Of a stretch of DNA of 64,000 nucleotides, positions 36,838 through 45,252 are shown piece after piece. Every line of letters starts with the position of its first letter. The stretch's first letter is position 1. The stretch covers positions 992,001-1,056,000 of the forward strand of contig CP015603.1 of NCBI GenBank assembly GCA_002284855.1. Reading direction: 5' to 3'. Under the pieces are notes generated by a model that worked only from the letters and a program-made list of their open reading frames with translations, had not been told where the DNA came from and ran no database searches. Made by a program: the position numbers and the translations under genes. The DNA comes from Actinobacteria bacterium IMCC25003 (GTDB taxonomy: Bacteria > Actinomycetota > Actinomycetes > Nanopelagicales > Nanopelagicaceae).

Positions 36838-38036
36838 ACCTTAATCACACGCGATAAGAACCCGGCCATTGCAAGAAGTGTCACTGGATAGAAAAGTGCA
36901 ACGGGTAGCGAGAATGCATCAGCAAGAAAACCGGTAACTGTTGGTCCAATAAAGTAACCAGCAATTCCCGTTACTCCCACACGGGCAATAGCAACGCCAG
37001 GAGCAATCCCAGGAATGCGACTAGCTGCCAAGATAAATGCCGGGAACATCGGTCCGATACCTAAGCCCGCTGCGGCAAAGCCAATATTGATGATGATAAA
37101 TGCCGGAAGAGGATGCGAATCTGAAAGTGGAACAGCGATTGCTATCGCACTTCCCCAGATGATCGCTCCACCGTATCCACCGATACGCACTGTTGCTGCT
37201 GGGCCAAACTTCTCAAGAGCCCAGTCGCCTGAGAAGCGAGCGATGATCATCGCAAGTGAGAACGATGCAAAGGCTGCCGCGTTAAGTCCCTTACCGATAC
37301 CCATGCTGTCCTTAAGCAGAAGTGCGCCCCAATCGCTGGCTGAACCTTCGGCGATCATTCCACCGAGCATGCCGAAGCCCATCCACCACAACGGCGCAGT
37401 CTTCTTTCCAAACAATGGAATCTTTGCTGATGAATCTTCGTGATCGCCCTTATGGTTATCGAGATCGGGCGGCAACATGTAGCGAGAGAGCGGAATAAAA
37501 CAGACCATCGCAACTAAGGCAACGCCGATCAGATTCTCACGCGGTGCCACAACATGAGCAATAGATCCACCTAGAACAGTGGTTGCGAATGCACCTGTGC
37601 TCCAGCATCCATGGAATGAGACCATCCACTTACGATTAACCAGATTCTCAACTTCAACAGCAACGGTGTTGCTCGTAATATCGAGATTGGCATAACCGAA
37701 ACCCAGAACAAAGAGCGCCAAGAAGAGTTCAGTGAAAGTCTTCGCACTTGCCATACCTATCAACCCAACAGGCATCACCAATACTGCAATGGAAATTACT
37801 TTCTTCGTTCCAAAGGTATGAATCAAACGCCCAGCAAGCTGCGCACCTAAAACCGCGCCAATCGTGCTGCCAATAAAGACCAGCCCCAGCTGCGAGTTAG
37901 TTAGCCCAATAGCCTCTTTAATCTCAGGGATACGTGGCACCCACCCCATCGAGACAACTCCCATAAAGAAGAAGATTGCCCAAAGCGCATTACGGGCTCT
38001 GATTCCATGCTGATAAGGCGTCAAAGTCTGTGACAT
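36834..38036 (-). CDS. Major facilitator superfamily transporter
   Basis: A 400-aa protein with twelve hydrophobic helices. The early MGWVPRIPEIKEAIGLTNSQLGL and FIGSTIGAVLGAQLAGRLIHTFG segment fits MFS loop 2-3. The pattern is that of bacterial sugar/drug-type MFS members (fucose permease-like or the YbjJ group). The substrate is unknown. A TAGCGT box lies 6 nt before the ATG, and the divergent ybaK promoter is within 30 bp. Confidence 0.85.
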   Translation of the reverse strand: MSQTLTPYQHGIRARNALWAIFFFMGVVSMGWVPRIPEIKEAIGLTNSQLGLVFIGSTIGAVLGAQLAGRLIHTFGTKKVISIAVLVMPVGLIGMASAKTFTELFLALFVLGFGYANLDITSNTVAVEVENLVNRKWMVSFHGCWSTGAFATTVLGGSIAHVVAPRENLIGVALVAMVCFIPLSRYMLPPDLDNHKGDHEDSSAKIPLFGKKTAPLWWMGFGMLGGMIAEGSASDWGALLLKDSMGIGKGLNAAAFASFSLAMIIARFSGDWALEKFGPAATVRIGGYGGAIIWGSAIAIAVPLSDSHPLPAFIIINIGFAAAGLGIGPMFPAFILAASRIPGIAPGVAIARVGVTGIAGYFIGPTVTGFLADAFSLPVALFYPVTLLAMAGFLSRVIKV

Positions 38037-38042
38037 AGCGCG

Positions 38043-38048
38043 ACGCTA
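38043..38048 (-). promoter_or_regulatory. -10 box of the MFS gene (leaderless)
   Basis: TAGCGT on the minus strand followed by 6 nt and ATG. It lies 6 bp from the oppositely oriented -10 of the ybaK-type gene. Confidence 0.45.
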
Positions 38049-38053
38049 TCTCA

Positions 38054-38059
38054 TAAAGT
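38054..38059 (+). promoter_or_regulatory. -10 box of the YbaK-type gene (leaderless)
   Basis: TAAAGT followed by TCGCAT and then ATG at 38066. No ribosome site is present in the 29-bp divergent gap. Confidence 0.5.
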
Positions 38060-38065
38060 TCGCAT

Positions 38066-38554
38066 ATGGATGGAATTCTCGAAAAGGCTGCAGTTAAACG
38101 TTTCAAAGAGGCCGCCGATTCACTCGGCGTCAAAGGCGACATCAATATCCTCGCCGACACAGCTCGCACCGCTATCGATGCAGCCAATGGACTTGGTATT
38201 GAAGTCGGACAGATTGCATCGTCACTCATCTTCAAACTTCCATCCGGCAATCCACTACTCATTATTACTAGCGGTCGCCACAGAGTTGATACAGAACTCG
38301 TAGCCAAGAATCTCAACATCGCAGAACTCGGCCGTGCTGATGCCAATTATGTCAAAGAAGTATCTGGCTACTCAGTTGGTGGCGTATCCCCTATCGGCTG
38401 GATCTCAACACCAGAAATCACTTTGATCGACGAAGCTCTCAACGATTACGAAGTTGTCTGGGCTGCATCAGGACATCCGCATGCGGTCTACCCAACAAGT
38501 TATGCAGAACTCATTGTCTGCACAGGTGCAACACCGATGGTTGTTAGTGATTAA
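38066..38554 (+). CDS. YbaK/ProX-type aminoacyl-tRNA deacylase
   Basis: A 162-aa single-domain member of the YbaK/prolyl-tRNA-synthetase editing superfamily, which hydrolyses mischarged tRNA (for example Cys- or Ala-tRNA-Pro). Family features are IGQIASSLIFK with the catalytic lysine, LLIITSGRHRVD and VGGVSPIGW. The exact tRNA substrate is uncertain. The 3' end overlaps arsC by 4 bp, convergent. Confidence 0.88.
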   Translation: MDGILEKAAVKRFKEAADSLGVKGDINILADTARTAIDAANGLGIEVGQIASSLIFKLPSGNPLLIITSGRHRVDTELVAKNLNIAELGRADANYVKEVSGYSVGGVSPIGWISTPEITLIDEALNDYEVVWAASGHPHAVYPTSYAELIVCTGATPMVVSD

Positions 38555-38949
38555 GCTAAAAGTTCAGCAAGTAACTTTTCTACGCGGCCTTTAATCTCAT
38601 CACGAATAACGCGAACAGACTCAATTCCTTGTCCCGCAGGATCATCAAGAACCCAATCTTCATAACGCTTTCCTGGGTAGAACGGACATGCATCTCCGCA
38701 TCCCATTGTGATTACTGCATCTGATGCTTGAACAGCTTCAGGTGTTAATACCTTTGGGGTGTTATTTGCGATATCAATTCCGATTTCAGCCATCGCCTCA
38801 ACTGCAATTGGGTTAATTGAATCTTTAGGAGCGGAGCCTGCGGAGAGTACTTCTACCCGGCCTTGGCCGAGTTCGCGCATAAAACCTGCTGCCATTTGTG
38901 AACGGCCTGCATTATGAACGCAGACAAAGAGAACTGTTGGTTTAGTCAT
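38551..38949 (-). CDS. arsC: Arsenate reductase (low-molecular-weight phosphatase fold)
   Basis: Reduces arsenate to arsenite. The 132-aa protein has the LMW-PTPase P-loop CVHNAGRSQ with nucleophile Cys10, and the redox cysteines in MGCGDACPFYPG (about 84-95), as in thioredoxin- or mycothiol-linked ArsC. VLDDPAGQ supplies the general acid Asp. The start overlaps the aquaporin stop by 8 bp, so the pair is translationally coupled. No arsR, arsB or acr3 is present in the window. Confidence 0.92.
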   Translation of the reverse strand: MTKPTVLFVCVHNAGRSQMAAGFMRELGQGRVEVLSAGSAPKDSINPIAVEAMAEIGIDIANNTPKVLTPEAVQASDAVITMGCGDACPFYPGKRYEDWVLDDPAGQGIESVRVIRDEIKGRVEKLLAELLA

Positions 38950-39616
38950 TTTTCTTCTTTTCCTTCTTTGATTTCTTGAATTGTTCGGCGAGAACTGCAG
39001 CGAGAGCGGCGCCGATTAATTGAGCAACCACAAAAGGCGCTACAGATTTAGGTGCGATTCCTGAGATGTTATCTGTCCAGGCGCGGGCAAAAGTGACTGC
39101 AGGGTTCGCGAATGCAGTCGATGAAGTAAAGAGAAAAGCGGAGGCGATCCACGCACCTACAGCAACAGGTGTTAACTCTGATTTCTTCTGAATGCGCAGA
39201 AGGTTGATGACGAGAACTAGCCCAGCCGTCGCGATAACTTCTCCAAGCAAAACGCCCGATCCACTTCTTTCAATAGTTGAGGTAACAAGTGCTGGTGATT
39301 TGTACATGAGGTTTGCTAGGACTACACCAAGGATTCCACCTGAAATCTGAGCAATGAGAAATGAAAGTAAATCTTGACCTGAAAGACGCTTACCGAAAAA
39401 CTCTGAGAGAGAGACAGCTGGGTTGAAATGTGCGCCGCTAATTCCACCAAACAGGGTGATAAGCAACCCCAAGGCTAATGCAGTCGAGATGCAGTTAATG
39501 AGGATTCGAACTCCGTTTATGTCAGTAAGAGATTGCGCCATTGCAGCAGATCCCACATTGGCGGCGAGAAGCAGGGCAGTTCCGACGAATTCGCCGAGAA
39601 ATTTTCTTTTAGACAT
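38942..39616 (-). CDS. MIP-family channel (AqpS-like, arsenic-associated)
   Basis: A 224-aa membrane protein with six helices and two half-helices bearing the NPA boxes: SGAHFNPAVSL and TAFANPAVTFARAW. The C-terminus is lysine-rich (KKSKKEKKKND). Coupling to arsC matches the AqpS/ArsC pairs known in Sinorhizobium and the fused channel-ArsC proteins of some actinobacteria, in which the channel lets arsenite leave the cell. AAAGGA lies 8 nt before the ATG, so this message has a leader. Confidence 0.87.
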   Translation of the reverse strand: MSKRKFLGEFVGTALLLAANVGSAAMAQSLTDINGVRILINCISTALALGLLITLFGGISGAHFNPAVSLSEFFGKRLSGQDLLSFLIAQISGGILGVVLANLMYKSPALVTSTIERSGSGVLLGEVIATAGLVLVINLLRIQKKSELTPVAVGAWIASAFLFTSSTAFANPAVTFARAWTDNISGIAPKSVAPFVVAQLIGAALAAVLAEQFKKSKKEKKKND

Positions 39617-39622
39617 AACAGG

Positions 39623-39628
39623 TATCCT
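39623..39628 (+). promoter_or_regulatory. -10 box of crtA (leaderless)
   Basis: TATCCT, then TTAACT, then ATG at 39635. The gap to the divergent aquaporin gene is only 18 bp, so any -35 contact would fall inside the aquaporin coding region. Confidence 0.5.
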
Positions 39629-39634
39629 TTAACT

Positions 39635-40333
39635 ATGGAGAGCGCCGAGAAAGTCACCGTCGCCTACTTCTTCACGATTGAAGGTAAGAGTATTCCCTTT
39701 GCCTTTATATCTATGGCAATTGACCGTGTGCGCAGTCGTAAGTTCACTGGAATTTCATTTTCAAAGTTGCTTGGAACTGGTACCGGCAGGACATTTACCC
39801 CTAGCGATGCCGACCTGACCCGATGGGGAATGGTCGTTGTGGTCGATAAGCATCGGTTGGCAGATTTCGATTCATCTTCCATCGTGACCAATTGGCGCAA
39901 GAGATCGACTTCAGAATTTCGCGCCGTTCTTGCGCCACTGTCATCACATGGATTGTGGGCAAAGTCCAATCCTTTCGATTTCACTTCACCGCTTTCGCAC
40001 CCCGATGCGCAGATTGCAGCGATTACTCGAGCTCGCATTAAGTGGCATAAAAACTTTCGATTCTGGAGTGCAGTTCCACCGGTAGTAACTGATCTTCATA
40101 ACTCCCCCGGTTTGATTACTGCAATTGGAATTGGCGAAGCACCTATTGGATTGCAGGGAACTTTCTCTCTCTGGAAATCCGCTGCGGCTCTGCGCGACTT
40201 TGCCTATAAGGGGCGGGCGCATCAAGTTGCCATCAAACAGACCGAAAGTATTGGCTGGTATAGCGAAGAACTCTTCGCGCGCTTTGAGGTACTCGAGCTT
40301 CGCGGTGAAATTACTCCTAGTCGAGTGATGTAA
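39635..40333 (+). CDS. crtA: CrtA-like carotenoid monooxygenase
   Basis: Spheroidene monooxygenase family, 232 aa. In purple bacteria CrtA inserts a keto group at C-2 of acyclic carotenoids. The family pattern is clear: LLGTGTGRTFTPSDADLTRWG, AIGIGEAPIGLQGTFSLW, ALRDFAYKGRAH and GWYSEELFARFEVL. I take the ATG at 39635, 6 nt after a -10 box; a reading from 39533 would run through the divergent aquaporin gene. It begins the block crtA-cruF-glycosyltransferase-crtD. The substrate in this organism is inferred from context only. Confidence 0.88.
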   Translation: MESAEKVTVAYFFTIEGKSIPFAFISMAIDRVRSRKFTGISFSKLLGTGTGRTFTPSDADLTRWGMVVVVDKHRLADFDSSSIVTNWRKRSTSEFRAVLAPLSSHGLWAKSNPFDFTSPLSHPDAQIAAITRARIKWHKNFRFWSAVPPVVTDLHNSPGLITAIGIGEAPIGLQGTFSLWKSAAALRDFAYKGRAHQVAIKQTESIGWYSEELFARFEVLELRGEITPSRVM

Positions 40334-40347
40334 GGCAGACTTAAGCC

Positions 40348-41154
40348 ATGTCGATCCGCCATTACAACCCGCGCCGTAGGCGTCGTGGCGGAATCTCCCC
40401 TAAAGCCCGCAACTTTCTCTTTCTCTTTGTCGGCTTAACAATCGCTCTGCAGATCTCTTATCCGCTCATCGATGGTGAAGCGTTACGTCTTGTCACGATT
40501 GCAACGATCTACGTAGGTGCTCTCGCAATGGTGATCCACGGTCATCTGGCATATGGCGCGAAATATTCAACTCGTTACCTACCTATTACAGCGCTCTTTG
40601 GCCTCGGCATCGAAGTTCTGGGCGTTCACACGGGTTGGCCATTTGGAATTTACGAATATGACGCATCTCTTGGCGCACAACTCTTTGGAGTTCCGCTCGT
40701 TGTGCCTTTTGCGTGGGTGATGATGGTGCATCCTGCTCTTGTCGCTGCTCGACGTATTTCTGGCAACTGGGTCTTTCTCTATGGCGGCGCACTTCTCGCC
40801 GCATGGGATCTATTCCTTGATCCACTGATGGTGGGCGCAGGTCGCTGGAAATGGGAAGTCACAGGCTCGCACGTTCCCTTTACTCCAGATATCCCACTAT
40901 CAAATGCTTTTGGCTGGTTGCTCGCAGGGCTAGTCATTGTGGGTCTCTTGAATATCGCACTTCCGCGCGAACGTAGAAAAGAGGCAGCATCACTTGCAGC
41001 TGTTGATGCTCTTCTACTCTGGACACTTTTCAGTGGATTTATCGGCAACCTCTTCTTCTTCGATCGCCCAGGTCTTGCACTCTTCGGAACAGCAATCATG
41101 GGCGCCTTACTGACTCCGTACTTCTTCTCCAGCTGGCTTGGCAATAAAGATTAA
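40348..41154 (+). CDS. cruF: CruF-like carotenoid 1,2-hydratase (DUF422)
   Basis: A 268-aa membrane protein with about seven hydrophobic helices after a basic N-terminus (HYNPRRRRRGG). The family segments GIEVLGVHTGWPFGIYEYDASLG, AWDLFLDPLMVGAGRWKWE and NAFGWLLAGL match CruF/bisanhydrobacterioruberin hydratase. These enzymes hydrate the psi end group, creating a tertiary alcohol. It lies 14 bp after crtA and 6 bp before the glycosyltransferase. Which carotenoid is hydrated cannot be read from sequence. Confidence 0.88.
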   Translation: MSIRHYNPRRRRRGGISPKARNFLFLFVGLTIALQISYPLIDGEALRLVTIATIYVGALAMVIHGHLAYGAKYSTRYLPITALFGLGIEVLGVHTGWPFGIYEYDASLGAQLFGVPLVVPFAWVMMVHPALVAARRISGNWVFLYGGALLAAWDLFLDPLMVGAGRWKWEVTGSHVPFTPDIPLSNAFGWLLAGLVIVGLLNIALPRERRKEAASLAAVDALLLWTLFSGFIGNLFFFDRPGLALFGTAIMGALLTPYFFSSWLGNKD

Positions 41155-41160
41155 TTAGCA

Positions 41161-42234
41161 ATGGCGCAGCTTCTCTTATCGTTCTCCATCCTCATCTTTG
41201 CAATATCTCTCTTCAACTTCATGACGATTCGAATTCCCAAGCGTGATGAAGAGGTAAAGAAGTCCGTCACGGTCTTAGCGCCGATGCGCAATGAAGCAGA
41301 GAATGTTCCAGAATTTATCTCTGCTCTATCCACACAAATGGGCGTCAAGCAGATGAAGTTCATCGTGATCAATGATGGATCGACTGATAAGACAGCTGAG
41401 TTACTCACTACCGTTATCGATGGAGATTCACGATTTACCGTCATCGACTCCCCTGCTCAACGCATTGGCTGGCTCGGCAAAGTGTCAGCGCTGCAGGCAG
41501 GATATGAAGCAGCGAACTCTGAATACATCATCACCCTCGACGCTGATGTGCGCCTTGAACCCAATGCAATCATGCGCGCCATTACGCAGCTTGAAAGATT
41601 GCAGTTGGATTTCATCTCCCCGTATCCACGGCAGATTGCGCAAACCTTGGCTGAGAAATTGATTCAACCGCTTCTGCATTGGTCATGGATGAGCACCGTT
41701 GTGCTTCGCCTCGCCGAGAAGTTTCCACGACGCTCAACAGCTGTCGCCAATGGCCAATTCTTTATAGTTCGCTCAAGTGCGCTAGCAAAGATTGATGGTT
41801 TTAGCTCAGTCAGCAATCAAATTCTCGACGATATCGAACTCGCTCGATCACTGATCTCTGCTGGATATAAAGGTGTCGTCACCGAAGGTTCAGGGATTGC
41901 CAGCACTCGTATGTACTCATCTTTCGATGAAATCAGACAGGGTTACGGTAAATCTCTCTGGAAAGCATTCGGTGGACCACTCGGAACAATCGTCGCAATT
42001 TCATTTATCTTTCTCACCGGAATTCTTCCTGTGTTTCTAATTTTCAATGGCTACCTCACCGGGTGGTTTATCTATCTTTACATAGCTTTCTCTCGCGAAA
42101 TAAGCGCAATTCGTTCTCGCGGTAATCCGATCTATGCTTTCTTACATCCGCTCTCTAGCGCGCTCCTGATTTATCTCATCGCCTATTCATGGGCTAAGCG
42201 CGGAAGCATCCAATGGAAGGGTCGCACCGTATGA
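41161..42234 (+). CDS. cruG: GT2 glycosyltransferase, probable carotenoid glycosyltransferase (CruG-like)
   Basis: A 357-aa membrane-associated family 2 glycosyltransferase. It has an N-terminal membrane helix (about 2-20), the GT-A core with APMRNEAENVPEF and VINDGSTDKT, the DxD-like ITLDADVRLEP near residue 120, NGQFFIVRSSALAKI and ILDDIELARSLISAG, then C-terminal helices. Linkage to cruF and crtD indicates transfer of a sugar to the hydroxylated carotenoid end, as CruG does in cyanobacteria. The sugar is unknown. It overlaps crtD by 4 bp. Confidence 0.8.
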   Translation: MAQLLLSFSILIFAISLFNFMTIRIPKRDEEVKKSVTVLAPMRNEAENVPEFISALSTQMGVKQMKFIVINDGSTDKTAELLTTVIDGDSRFTVIDSPAQRIGWLGKVSALQAGYEAANSEYIITLDADVRLEPNAIMRAITQLERLQLDFISPYPRQIAQTLAEKLIQPLLHWSWMSTVVLRLAEKFPRRSTAVANGQFFIVRSSALAKIDGFSSVSNQILDDIELARSLISAGYKGVVTEGSGIASTRMYSSFDEIRQGYGKSLWKAFGGPLGTIVAISFIFLTGILPVFLIFNGYLTGWFIYLYIAFSREISAIRSRGNPIYAFLHPLSSALLIYLIAYSWAKRGSIQWKGRTV

Positions 42235-43751
42235 CCGGCCAGGTAGGAAGAGTGAAGAAACCCGAAAATATTGCAGTCATCGGCGCAGGCATTGGTGGAC
42301 TCTGCACTGCAGCTCGCTTAGCAAAGGCTGGACATAAGGTCACCATCTTTGAAACATCCGATCGCACCGGTGGAAAATGCCGCACCGAATGGATTGGTCG
42401 CTACGCATTCGACACCGGTCCCTCACTTCTCACACTTCCTGCCGTCTATCGCGATTTCTTTCAACGCACCGGCGATGTCATGGGACGCGTACTGGAGATC
42501 GAAGAAGTAAACCCTTCTTTTGATTACCGATTCCACGATGGTAAATCTGTAAAGTTTGCAAACCTTTCTCGCAAGAAGACTCTGGCATCTATTGAAGAGT
42601 CACTAGGCGCCGAAGCTGCAGCTGAATGGAATGAAGTAATGCTTCAAGCGGAAGCGATGTGGGATGTTTCGCGCGAACCATTTATCGAATCGGAATTGAA
42701 ATCTCCCGCTTCACTTTTGAAGCGCCCTCGCTTAATAAAGGATTTGAAGACAATCTCACCATGGAAATCTCTACGCGGGATTGGAATTCAGAGCCCCTAC
42801 CTTGCAAAGATTATGGATCGCTATGCAACCTATAGCGGCTCAGATCCACGATTCGCACCGGCTGTTCTCTCAACCATTGCCTTTGTTGAAGAGGCATTCG
42901 GTGCTTGGCATATCAAGGGCGGCATCGGCACATTGGCCGAAAAAATCACTGAACGGTGCGAAAAGTTAGGTGTAGAAATTCGCCTTAACTCATACGTTGA
43001 AGAGATCACTCTGAGCGGTGGTCGAGTCTCAGGTCTCGTCGTCAAGGGCAATAAGCAGAGCTTTGATCGAGTTGTTGCAAATGCAGATGCGCAATTTGTC
43101 TACGAGAAGTTATTGGCACCGACTAACAAAGTAGTAAAGATTCGCAAGCAATTGGCAAAGCAAGAGCCTTCCCTTGCAGGATTCTCGCTCCTACTGGGCC
43201 TTAAGCCTTCACATAGCGAACCGCTTGAGCACCACACCATCTTGTTCCCAGACAATTACGACCTCGAATTTGAATCAATCTTCACGACTAAGACTCCGGT
43301 TGAAAAGCCAACGATTTATATCTGCGCACCCCGTGATCAACTCATGGTTAAAGATAAAGGCCACGAAGCTTGGTTTGTCTTGGTCAACGCACCTCGCCAT
43401 AGCCGCACAGGTGAAGGATTCGATTGGAGTGATGAGAGTTTCAAACGTCAGTACGCCAATTCGATTATTGATCAGATTGAAGCAGCAGGAATTGCCGTGC
43501 GCTCTCGTTTAGAAGTACTCGAGATCCGCACTCCCCTCGATTTACAGACATCAGTCAATGCACCAGGTGGTTCAATCTATGGAACATCAAGTAACGGTGC
43601 GCGCTCTGCATTCGCCCGCGCAAAGAATCGCTCACCGATTAAGGGTCTGTACTTGGTAGGTGGATCTGCTCACCCTGGTGGCGGATTGCCACTCGTAGGA
43701 TTGAGCGCAGAAATAGTTGCTAACGCAATACTTGAGAAGCAGTTCTCATAA
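42231..43751 (+). CDS. crtD: CrtD/CrtI-family carotenoid desaturase
   Basis: FAD-dependent desaturase of about 506 aa. The dinucleotide motif is IAVIGAGIGGLCTAARLAKAGHKVTIFE near the N-terminus, and the C-terminal FAD segment is GLYLVGGSAHPGGGLPLVGLSAEIVANA. It is a second desaturase next to cruF, and the true phytoene desaturase sits with crtB, so a C-3,4 desaturation (CrtD role) is the best inference. I chose the ATG at 42231, which overlaps the previous stop as ATGA with GGAAGGG about 9 nt upstream. Its 3' end overlaps the convergent gene by 32 bp. Confidence 0.87.
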   Translation: MTGQVGRVKKPENIAVIGAGIGGLCTAARLAKAGHKVTIFETSDRTGGKCRTEWIGRYAFDTGPSLLTLPAVYRDFFQRTGDVMGRVLEIEEVNPSFDYRFHDGKSVKFANLSRKKTLASIEESLGAEAAAEWNEVMLQAEAMWDVSREPFIESELKSPASLLKRPRLIKDLKTISPWKSLRGIGIQSPYLAKIMDRYATYSGSDPRFAPAVLSTIAFVEEAFGAWHIKGGIGTLAEKITERCEKLGVEIRLNSYVEEITLSGGRVSGLVVKGNKQSFDRVVANADAQFVYEKLLAPTNKVVKIRKQLAKQEPSLAGFSLLLGLKPSHSEPLEHHTILFPDNYDLEFESIFTTKTPVEKPTIYICAPRDQLMVKDKGHEAWFVLVNAPRHSRTGEGFDWSDESFKRQYANSIIDQIEAAGIAVRSRLEVLEIRTPLDLQTSVNAPGGSIYGTSSNGARSAFARAKNRSPIKGLYLVGGSAHPGGGLPLVGLSAEIVANAILEKQFS

Positions 43752-44352
43752 CCTTGATAAAGCTGAAGGTAAGAAGTGCAAGGAAGGCATAAGAAAGTTG
43801 CACAGTTCCTGGAATATCAAAGATATAGAAAAGTAAAGCAAAGGCCATAAAGATTGCGCGCACTGGTCGCTCGGTAGGAGTGACAACGCCGATTTCACGA
43901 TGACCCAATGATGCAAGACGCGCGCGTGCATATTCCTGAGTGGATGCAATGGTCCACATGGTGATGACAACCCACGCAGGAATGCCTAAACGCCACCCCA
44001 TATAGAGCCAGAAAGCTTCAGAGATGCGATCGGCAAGTGAATCAAGGAGCTCGCCCCACTTACTTTCAGTGCCACGCAGAATCGCAACGCTTCCATCGAT
44101 TCCATCGAAGAAGAGTGAGATAACGAGAAGAAGTAGAGCGATAGCTGCATATTCAGAGAGCCCCATCGCAATAGCTGTTCCGAGACCAAGAAGCGTTAAA
44201 AGATTTGGTGAGATACGAAGTGCTACACAGACGCGCGCTGCTTGGTAGGAAAAGGAGAGCCATCCGCCGACAACGCCTTCGGTGTCAGCGCCACCATGGA
44301 GTTCGCTCCAGCGCTCTTTAAATTCCCTTTCGGAAATTGAATTACCCTTCAT
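43720..44352 (-). CDS. CDP-alcohol phosphatidyltransferase family protein
   Basis: A 210-aa membrane protein with about six helices. The catalytic pattern DGIDGSVAILRGTESKWGELLDSLADR supplies the DG..A...G...D...D residues that bind CDP and metal. In actinobacteria such proteins make phosphatidylinositol phosphate, phosphatidylglycerophosphate or cardiolipin; the acceptor alcohol cannot be told here. It overlaps metF by 4 bp (so co-transcribed from the metF promoter) and the end of crtD by 32 bp. I found no direct link to carotenoids. Confidence 0.85.
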   Translation of the reverse strand: MKGNSISEREFKERWSELHGGADTEGVVGGWLSFSYQAARVCVALRISPNLLTLLGLGTAIAMGLSEYAAIALLLLVISLFFDGIDGSVAILRGTESKWGELLDSLADRISEAFWLYMGWRLGIPAWVVITMWTIASTQEYARARLASLGHREIGVVTPTERPVRAIFMAFALLFYIFDIPGTVQLSYAFLALLTFSFIKVMRTASQVLR

Positions 44353-45230
44353 CGCTCATCCTTGATCTGAGAATAAATCTCACGGGTAGCAGATGAGGTA
44401 TTCATTGTGTAGAAGTGAAGTCCCGGTGCACCAGCTTCGAGTAAGTCTTCACATAACTTTGTAGCAATCTCTACGCCAAGTTTGCGTACATCTTCGGGGT
44501 TGCTTTCAACCTTTGCAAAGGCATCTGAAATAGAAGCTGGGATCGGCACGCCGCTGAGTTCTGCCATGCGATTGAGTTGCTTCACATTGGTTACGGGCAA
44601 GATGCCGGGAATGATTGGCAGCGAAGATCCTTGAGCAGCTAACTTATCGACAAGATTCTTCCATCGATCGGCTTCAAAGAAGAATTGTGTTGTGGCAAAA
44701 GTTGCACCGCGCTTCTCTTTCTCAAGTAGCACCTGAACATCTTTATCGAGATCACCGTTCGATGAAGGGTGTCCATCTGGGAAAGCGGCAACACCGATAG
44801 TGAATCCACCGAACTCGGCAGCGAGTGTTACCAATTCATCTGCGTGATTGAGTCCACCTTCTGTTGCACTCCACGGTGCACGAGGGCCGCCTGTTGGATC
44901 TCCGCGCAGTGCCAAAATACTTTTGATTCCAGCGTCGCGATACTTACTCAAGATATCTATCAATTCATCGCGAGTAGAGCCGACGCAGGTTAAGTGAGCA
45001 ACTGTGGGGATATGGGTGCGAGCAGTAATTTCAGAGGTAATGCGGATAGTGCGATCGCGCGTTGATCCACCTGCGCCATAGGTCACAGAGATGAAATCGG
45101 GGGCGATGGATTCGAGCTGTGACATCGCAGCCCAGAGGCGCTCTTCGCCTTCAACATCTTTGGGAGGGAAAAATTCGAATGAATATGTGAGGGCTTTGGT
45201 TCCATCACTCTTCACACTGCGCATCTCCAC
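44349..45230 (-). CDS. metF: Methylenetetrahydrofolate reductase
   Basis: FAD-dependent reduction of 5,10-methylene-THF to 5-methyl-THF for methionine synthesis, 293 aa. The N-terminus gives LTYSFEFFPPKDVEGEERLW, with catalytic glutamate in SFEFFPPK, then FISVTYGAGGSTRDRTI, HLTCVGSTRDEL, ALRGDPTGG and TTQFFFEADRW. I start at the GTG at 45230, 6 nt after TACCCT on the minus strand. An ATG two codons in is an alternative, and the longer reading to 45314 would run through the crtE promoter and start. Confidence 0.92.
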   Translation of the reverse strand: MEMRSVKSDGTKALTYSFEFFPPKDVEGEERLWAAMSQLESIAPDFISVTYGAGGSTRDRTIRITSEITARTHIPTVAHLTCVGSTRDELIDILSKYRDAGIKSILALRGDPTGGPRAPWSATEGGLNHADELVTLAAEFGGFTIGVAAFPDGHPSSNGDLDKDVQVLLEKEKRGATFATTQFFFEADRWKNLVDKLAAQGSSLPIIPGILPVTNVKQLNRMAELSGVPIPASISDAFAKVESNPEDVRKLGVEIATKLCEDLLEAGAPGLHFYTMNTSSATREIYSQIKDER

Positions 45231-45236
45231 GGCGTC

Positions 45237-45242
45237 AGGGTA
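45237..45242 (-). promoter_or_regulatory. -10 box of metF (leaderless)
   Basis: TACCCT on the minus strand, 6 nt from the metF GTG. It shares two base pairs (45241-45242) with the crtE -10 box on the other strand. Confidence 0.5.
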
Positions 45243-45246
45243 CCTT
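45241..45246 (+). promoter_or_regulatory. -10 box of crtE (leaderless)
   Basis: TACCTT followed by TTCTCC and GTG at 45253. It overlaps the divergent metF -10 by 2 bp, so polymerases cannot occupy both at once. Confidence 0.5.
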
Positions 45247-45252
45247 TTCTCC

